Assembly: GCA_947469885.1 (NCBI GenBank)
Contig: CANIQT010000030.1
Coordinates: forward strand, 1-40,663
DNA from: Bacteroidota bacterium
GTDB lineage: Bacteria; Bacteroidota; Bacteroidia; 2-12-FULL-35-15
Direction of reading: 5' to 3'
DNA: 40,663 nucleotides
Shown here: positions 36,422 to 40,663 of the stretch, piece by piece
Layout of the letters: each line of letters starts with the position of its first letter
Numbering within the stretch: position 1 is the first letter of the stretch
Program-made: the position numbers and the translations under genes
The notes under the pieces: generated by a model
What the model was told of the DNA's origin: nothing
What the model saw: only the letters and a program-made list of their open reading frames with translations
Database searches by the model: none

Positions 36422-37174
36422 TTATAATTGTATTAGGTCATCGTCCTTAATTGGAATAAATTTCTCCTTTTTAGCTTTTGATTCAGCTAGCAAGTGATTT
36501 ACATTATTGAAAGCTATTATCCATTTGCGAATTTTCTTCTGCATATCAGGTTCAATGTACTTCTGAATATGATATAAGTATTTTGACATTGCATAAGAGT
36601 CTTTATAAACATCAATATATTCAGCTAGGTTATATTGTAAAAATTCAACTTTAAGTTTTTTAAGTTCTGCTTTTAATTCTTCTAGAGGTGGCAATTTTAC
36701 AGGGTTAGAGGTAATATCTTTCGCATCATTCGGCATTTTGTATGCTTTATTACCTTTTCTATTTTTTTTAGCATTGTCCAAATATTTTTTAAATTTTTCT
36801 TGATCGGTTTTTAACTCTTCATATCTCCCTAAATCAACATTTCTAATTTTAAGTTCCTTGCCTAATGATATTAAATCTTGTTTGTTGAAATAATAAGTAC
36901 TGCCTCTCTTAAAATAATTTGAAAATTTAAATTGTCGTATTAAAAAATTGGCTGAGTTATAGGATGCACTTTTAATAATCTTTCTAATATCATGAGAACA
37001 AATCCACTCACCTCTCTCAACACTCAAATTTCTAAATTCCTTAGCTGCTTTTTCTAAAGCTTCTGTTGGAAAGGGTTCTTCTGATGATGAGCTTGATAAT
37101 CCAAGCAGTTTTGCTATACAAGATTTGAGTTCTTTTATTTCACTTAGGATTTGTTCGTGATCTTCTAAATTCAT
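36422..37174 (-). CDS. Unrecognised 250-residue protein, possibly DNA-binding
   Basis: 250 residues, lysine-rich, with no signal peptide or membrane segment. The first 25 residues look like a coiled coil (HEQILSEIKELKSCIAKLLG), followed by a serine-rich linker (SSSSSEE). A ~70-residue block (~55-125: GEWICSHDIRKIIKSA, IRQFKFSNYFKRGSTYYFNK) reads like a winged-helix domain with a beta-wing. The rest is helical and charged. I do not recognise the family. It is divergent from the AbiE-like operon, and the array of inverted repeats at 37238-37357 lies in the shared intergenic region, so co-regulation is possible. A role as a mobile-element regulator or accessory protein is a guess. Confidence 0.55.
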   Translation of the reverse strand: MNLEDHEQILSEIKELKSCIAKLLGLSSSSSEEPFPTEALEKAAKEFRNLSVERGEWICSHDIRKIIKSASYNSANFLIRQFKFSNYFKRGSTYYFNKQDLISLGKELKIRNVDLGRYEELKTDQEKFKKYLDNAKKNRKGNKAYKMPNDAKDITSNPVKLPPLEELKAELKKLKVEFLQYNLAEYIDVYKDSYAMSKYLYHIQKYIEPDMQKKIRKWIIAFNNVNHLLAESKAKKEKFIPIKDDDLIQL

Positions 37175-37237
37175 TTCGTTTTAAATTTTGCATACTTAAA
37201 TAATATCTACAAAGATGGTAATTATATTTTTAAAAAA

Positions 37238-37357
37238 TTAAACTATGGCAAATAGAGATTAAATTTGCCATAGTTTAATACTAAAATATGGCAAATAAAT
37301 ACAATTATTGCCATACTATTAAAACTAAACTGTGGCAAATAAATATAATTATTGCCA
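37238..37357. promoter_or_regulatory. Three tandem inverted-repeat operators (TGGCAAA...TTGCCA)
   Basis: The left half-site TGGCAA occurs at 37246, 37289 and 37333, and the right half-site TTGCCA at 37265, 37308 and 37352, so the unit repeats every 43-44 bp (about four helical turns). The first unit is a perfect 16-bp inverted repeat (37238-37253 with 37263-37278, 9-nt spacer); the other two are imperfect. A further TTTGGC...GCCAAA pair (37366-37371 and 37393-37398) embraces the promoter. Autoregulatory binding by the AbiEi-like protein, as known for AbiEi, is inferred. Confidence 0.75.
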
Positions 37358-37362
37358 TATTA

Positions 37363-37393
37363 TTGTTTGGCGTTATTATATTGTATACCTTTG
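37363..37393 (+). promoter_or_regulatory. Promoter of the AbiE-like operon
   Basis: TACCTTTG (37386-37393) matches the -7 box TAnnTTTG. TTG (37363-37365) lies 20 nt upstream, and an alternative TTTG is at 37366-37369. The start point would be near 37400, giving a leader of ~15 nt before the TTG codon at 37416. The promoter abuts the operator array. Confidence 0.6.
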
Positions 37394-37415
37394 CCAAATA
37401 AAATAAAAATTAATT

Positions 37416-38135
37416 TTGGAATTCAATAATCTAATATTAGAAGTATTAAAGTTCAAGAAAGCGATTTCTAAAAAGGAAATAATTGAATTAGTTCGTAAAG
37501 AATTTCCATCGATGAATGATTCATCTATAGCATGGCATTTGCATCAAATGAAGTCTCAAGGGTTAATACAGAGTCCAAGCTATGGAAATTATTCTCTTAT
37601 TTCGAAACAACTTTTCACGCCAAACATTTCAAGTTCTTTAAAAAGGATATACAATAGGATAAATAGGGAATTCCCTTATTTACAAGTTTGTGTTTGGGAT
37701 AGTCGTTGGTTCAATGAATTTATGCTTCATCAGATATTCAAGTATTATCTCGTTATAGAAGTTGAGAAAGATGCAGCCGAATCAGTCTTTAATTCATTAA
37801 CAGATTTTAGTAAAAAGGTTTTTCTGAATCCCAATGATGATATGTTTAACAGATATATTTCAAATTTCAATGAGGTTATAATTGTAAAATCAATAATATC
37901 AGAGGCTCCAATAGTTGAAAAAGAAACAGTAAAAGTAGCAACATTAGAAAAACTGCTAATTGATTGTTTGGTTGATAAAGGGTTGTTTGCTGCTCAACAA
38001 AACGAAATTGATTTTATTTATGAGTCTGCATTTAAAAAATATAATTTAAATATTAGTAAAATGAAAAGATATGCGACCAGAAGAAATCAAGTTGAGAAAT
38101 TCAAAAATTTACTAGACAGGAATATAGAACAATAA
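37416..38135 (+). CDS. AbiEi-like antitoxin/regulator with N-terminal winged helix
   Basis: 239 residues from a TTG codon at 37416. An in-frame stop at 37404-37406 prevents a longer start, and the first internal ATG (37513) would remove most of the DNA-binding domain. Residues ~1-62 form a winged helix (AISKKEIIELVRKEFPSMND, then SIAWHLHQMKSQGLIQSPSY). The remainder resembles the DUF6577/AbiEi-type C-terminal domain, with VWDSRWFNEFMLHQ near residue 100 and VKVATLEKLLIDCLVDKGLF near 178. In AbiE systems this protein represses its own operon and neutralises the nucleotidyltransferase encoded next, here 5 nt downstream. The operators upstream fit autorepression. The assignment to the antitoxin role rests mostly on gene order. 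Confidence 0.7.
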   Translation: MEFNNLILEVLKFKKAISKKEIIELVRKEFPSMNDSSIAWHLHQMKSQGLIQSPSYGNYSLISKQLFTPNISSSLKRIYNRINREFPYLQVCVWDSRWFNEFMLHQIFKYYLVIEVEKDAAESVFNSLTDFSKKVFLNPNDDMFNRYISNFNEVIIVKSIISEAPIVEKETVKVATLEKLLIDCLVDKGLFAAQQNEIDFIYESAFKKYNLNISKMKRYATRRNQVEKFKNLLDRNIEQ

Positions 38136-38140
38136 AATTA

Positions 38141-39196
38141 ATGATCTCAAAAGAAACATACTCATTAGAATGGATACAAGCTAAAAAGACAAAGCTTGGC
38201 AAAAAAGTTGATGCAAAAATGCTTGAAAAGGTCATTTATGCACTTTCACTTTTGGAACAATTAAAAGTAAATGGACTCGACTTAATATTTAAAGGTGGCA
38301 CTTGTCTTCTCCTAACTTCTGAAAAACCTTTAAGATTTTCAATTGATATTGATATAATAACCGAGCACAATGAAAAAGAAATTACAGATGTATTAACCAA
38401 AATAACATCAGGTGATATATTCACAAAATGGGAAGCGGATAATGATAGAAAGAATGCTCCAATAGCTCCTGTTTTACATTATAAATTATACTATAAAAGT
38501 AAGATTGATCAAAGTTTTGGTGAAGAGCCAATTTTATTAGACATATTGTTAAGCCCATCACCTTACCCAATAGAAACAGAACAGCCTTTAACCCATGAAT
38601 GGGTAGCACAAACAGGAGAACCAGTCATGGTTAGAATTCCAGTTTATGAATGTATTCTAGGCGATAAATTAACTGCATTTGCACCCAAAACAACGGGCAT
38701 ACTTTATACAAAAGAAAGACCAGTAGAGATAATTAAACAATTACATGACATTGGTTATTTATTTGATCAGTCAAATGATATTTCTTTAGTTCGAAAAAGC
38801 TATATGCAGGTAGTGAAAGAAGAAATCGGTTACAGAAAATTAGAACTAAGCCACGTTGAAGTTTTGCAAGATACATTTGATGCATGCATCATTTTAGCTT
38901 TACGTGATGAGAAGAACCAAGAATATTTGCATTTACAAAAAGGCATAAACAATATAACGAATTTCATTATCAATCGTTTTAAAATTGAAGAAGCAATTTC
39001 TGCTGCCGGTAAAGTTGCTTATTTATGTGCTCTTCTCGAACAGGAAAAAGATCATGAACCGGAACGTTTTAAATCACCAGATCAAATAAAGGTTTCGAAT
39101 ATCACTCATGTTGATTATAAGTGGCTCAATAAACAAAAAAAATCAAACCCAGAAGCTTTTTTCTATTGGGAAAAAGCTATCGCATTAAAATCTTAA
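38141..39196 (+). CDS. AbiEii-type nucleotidyltransferase toxin
   Basis: 351 residues. The DUF1814/AbiEii signature is clear: LIFKGGTCLLLTSEKPLRFS (49-67; GGT at 52-54, R65, S67), then IDIDI (D69, D71, the metal-binding pair), followed later by VYECILGDKLTAFAPKT and a basic/acidic motif near EIIKQLHDIGYLFDQ. The family uses a nucleotidyltransferase fold; characterised members transfer nucleotides to tRNA or bind GTP and stop growth of phage-infected cells (type IV toxin-antitoxin). All motifs look intact. It is encoded 5 nt after the AbiEi-like gene and 3 nt before the truncated methylase gene, so the three form one transcript. Confidence 0.85.
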   Translation: MISKETYSLEWIQAKKTKLGKKVDAKMLEKVIYALSLLEQLKVNGLDLIFKGGTCLLLTSEKPLRFSIDIDIITEHNEKEITDVLTKITSGDIFTKWEADNDRKNAPIAPVLHYKLYYKSKIDQSFGEEPILLDILLSPSPYPIETEQPLTHEWVAQTGEPVMVRIPVYECILGDKLTAFAPKTTGILYTKERPVEIIKQLHDIGYLFDQSNDISLVRKSYMQVVKEEIGYRKLELSHVEVLQDTFDACIILALRDEKNQEYLHLQKGINNITNFIINRFKIEEAISAAGKVAYLCALLEQEKDHEPERFKSPDQIKVSNITHVDYKWLNKQKKSNPEAFFYWEKAIALKS

Positions 39197-39199
39197 TTT

Positions 39200-40276
39200 A
39201 TGGCAAAAAATAAAATAGAAAAAACTGCAGAAGAAACCGAAGAAGTTGTATTAGATGATAATCAATTGGTTTGTTTACTTACTGGTGATATCAAGTCATC
39301 TAAGCCGAAAGAAGAAAATCTTCAATCGGTAATAAGAATGCTTAACGAAGAGTATGGTTTTGATTTAACTGATATGCAACGCGATTTCTCTATTACAGGC
39401 TACGATGCTGAAACAGGAAAAGCAAAAAAACAAAAAATAGATTTAGTGGTTTTTGAAAACAAAAAACCTCACGAACAAGAATTTATTATTCGAGTTTGTA
39501 TTGTCTATGATGAAAAAGTTAAGGAAACAGATAAAAAACAAGGCCTTGAAGCAAGTTTACAAAATGCATTAAATGCACTTGATATTTGTGAATTTGGATT
39601 GTGGACTAACGGAGATCAATACCATTTTTTACATAAGACAGAAGATGATTTTGGAAATATAGAGTATGAAGATTTATCTGATTTTCCTGGCGAAGGACAA
39701 ATATTAGATGACTTAAACAGTTCGGATAAAAGCATAGCTCGTAAGCCTGCAAATGATTCATTAATAAGGGTATTTAAGCGCTGCCATGATTACATATATG
39801 GTAACGAGGGTATGAAAAAGACAGCCTTTTGGGAATTACTAAATTTAATTTTCTGTAAAATATATGACGAGAAAAGAAGGTTTATTTGTGCTGATACTGG
39901 TGAAAGTTATAGAAGAGAATTTTGGGTTGGAGTTAAAGAACAAAACACGCCTGAAGGAAGAGAAAAAGTAGCGAAGAGAATTAAGAGCATTTTTAATAAA
40001 CTAAAAAGTGATCCTTTATTTTCAGAAGTATTTGATGGTAACGAACAAATTAATCTTACAGATAAAGGCTTAGCGTTTATTTCAGGAGAGTTAGCTAAAT
40101 ACTCATTTCTGGAAGCAACTGTTGATGTGAAAGGTGTTGCATATGAGACTATAGTTTCTAATACCTTAAAGCAAGAAGCGGGGCAATTTTTCACTCCTCG
40201 TAACATTGTGAAATTTATGGTAGAAATACAAAACACGAAAATCTTATTAGCGTGCAATGGTGTTTTCTATAAGTAA
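39200..40276 (+). pseudogene. Truncated HSDR_N/N6-adenine methylase gene
   Basis: 358 residues. The N-terminal ~150 residues match the type I restriction R-subunit N-terminal fold (HSDR_N_2: MQRDFSITGYDAETG, KKQKIDLVVFENKK with D81), but the expected acidic-x-Lys strand reads EFIIRVCIVYDE (94-105), so the nuclease site looks degenerate. A helical region (FWELLNLIFCKIYDEKRRFI) leads into the N6-methylase start KQEAGQFFTPRNIVKFMVE (G328-E342). An intact protein would continue with the SAM-binding and NPPF/Y catalytic motifs; instead it ends after IQNTK and 11 further residues. The break coincides with a 13-bp sequence (40224-40236) found again at the window end. It is the third gene of the AbiE operon and was probably part of a restriction-modification or BREX-like locus. 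Confidence 0.7.
40224..40236. repeat. 13-bp direct repeat, left copy, at the methylase break
   Basis: AAATACAAAACAC lies exactly where the methylase reading departs from its family (codons for E-I-Q-N-T). An identical copy occupies 40651-40663. Confidence 0.6.
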
Positions 40277-40650
40277 ATGGTGTTTTTTCTCATTGGTGAA
40301 TTTGGTAATTTAATTTTTTTCGCTTTCAATTACGAAATGTTACTTTTTAATTGAAATGTCATCATGTGCAATGTGGATAAATTTCATCATCCAATAGATT
40401 CATCAATAATGAATGTAATGTAATTTTTTTAATTAAAAAAGTCAATTAAAATCATTAGGTATGTATTTGCTCTTCCCTAATTTAAAAAAATGCGCTAAAT
40501 GCACCCTGTGATGTTTTAGGAGAGATTCGCTAAATTGTATTTTTATTACAAAATCAATTTGCTGGATCATTTTTTTTCTAATTACTTTTTTGATAAAGCA
40601 AATTTGTAATCGTTCATTGCAATTATTGCTTTTAATTCAAATTTTTCGGT
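40277..40650. other. Mostly non-coding AT-rich tail region
   Basis: About 370 bp after the truncated methylase gene. The motif AATGGTGTTTT is repeated at the start (40256 and 40276 areas). A 42-codon minus-strand frame (40570-40442) exists but has nothing to support it. No terminator, tRNA or transposase is seen. Confidence 0.4.
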
Positions 40651-40663
40651 AAATACAAAACAC
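40582..40663 (-). CDS. Possible C-terminal end of a minus-strand gene (partial)
   Basis: A minus-strand frame open at the window edge reads ...VFTEKFELKAIIAMNDYKFA LSKK and stops at 40584-40582. The composition is protein-like, but 26 codons can be open by chance in this AT-rich DNA. If real, it would be convergent with the truncated methylase gene. Confidence 0.25.
   Translation of the reverse strand, partial: CFVFTEKFELKAIIAMNDYKFALSKK
40651..40663. repeat. 13-bp direct repeat, right copy, at the window end
   Basis: AAATACAAAACAC is identical to 40224-40236, with 414 bp between the copies. What follows is outside the window. Confidence 0.6.

Noticed and set aside
37238..37357. TGGCAA/TTGCCA units as a CRISPR or transposon-end array
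   Set aside because: Only three units, each a dyad, located exactly at a divergent regulator promoter; operator sites explain them better.
40442..40570. 42-codon minus-strand frame (MIQQIDFVIK...) as a small gene
   Set aside because: No promoter, family resemblance or conserved context; such a length is expected by chance in this AT-rich DNA.
40237..40650. Group II intron or IS inserted into the methylase gene
   Set aside because: No reverse transcriptase or transposase frame, no clear intron 5' GTGYG/domain V, and no terminal inverted repeats; only a 13-bp direct repeat is visible.

Overview
The window is AT-rich DNA that looks like a Bacteroidota chromosome (or large contig), probably from the Flavobacteriia/Chitinophagia/Sphingobacteriia group. 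The reasons are secreted multi-domain proteins built from PKD/Ig-like and GEVED modules, gene starts without Shine-Dalgarno sequences, and upstream sites of the Bacteroidota -7 type (TAnnTTTG, e.g. TACTTTTGC at 13612). I see no tRNA, rRNA or CRISPR array. Family assignments come from reading motifs; no search was run.

Layout. (1) 1-11301, minus strand: the first ~2450 codons of a giant secreted adhesin-like protein that runs off the left edge; a kelch/galactose-oxidase-like secreted protein with four PKD-like repeats; and a winged-helix protein with an in-frame 42-bp minisatellite. (2) 11453-13094: a broken junction. The 5' part of an AurF-like diiron oxygenase stops inside its E-x-x-H motif and is joined to a large serine recombinase lacking its catalytic domain. 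(3) 13672-20903: a lipid-modification island of a desaturase, a DUF1295 membrane protein, a CFA-like methyltransferase, an FAD oxidoreductase, a DUF1365 protein and a second CFA-like methyltransferase, all plus strand, facing a GPH-type MFS transporter. A decayed second serine recombinase (about 21085-21812) lies on its other side. (4) 27877-21809, minus strand: a tightly coupled six-gene operon (GT-A glycosyltransferase, LOG-like protein, NodB deacetylase, tandem arylamine-N-acetyltransferase fusion, PhyH dioxygenase, lid-less M20 peptidase) that looks like an undescribed small-molecule or glycan pathway. (5) 27997-35883: a 2628-residue protein, divergent from that operon, that combines a DEDDh exonuclease, a RecQ-type helicase and a UvrD-type helicase. 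(6) 36143-40276: a frameshifted excisionase-like HTH gene, an unknown minus-strand gene, three tandem inverted-repeat operators, an AbiE-type toxin-antitoxin pair, and a truncated HSDR_N/N6-methylase gene. The truncated gene is followed by about 390 bp of mostly empty DNA that ends in a 13-bp direct repeat of the truncation point.

How the parts relate. Regions 2-3 look like the scar of past site-specific recombination: two recombinase remnants bracket the lipid island. Its six plus-strand genes are closely packed behind one promoter and probably make one modified membrane lipid, with desaturation first and then methyl transfer plus redox. Regions 5-6 resemble a defence neighbourhood (nuclease-helicase, AbiE, restriction-modification remnant). 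The best candidates for undescribed biology are the six-gene operon in region 4 and the three-engine protein in region 5, which share a 119-bp divergent promoter region.
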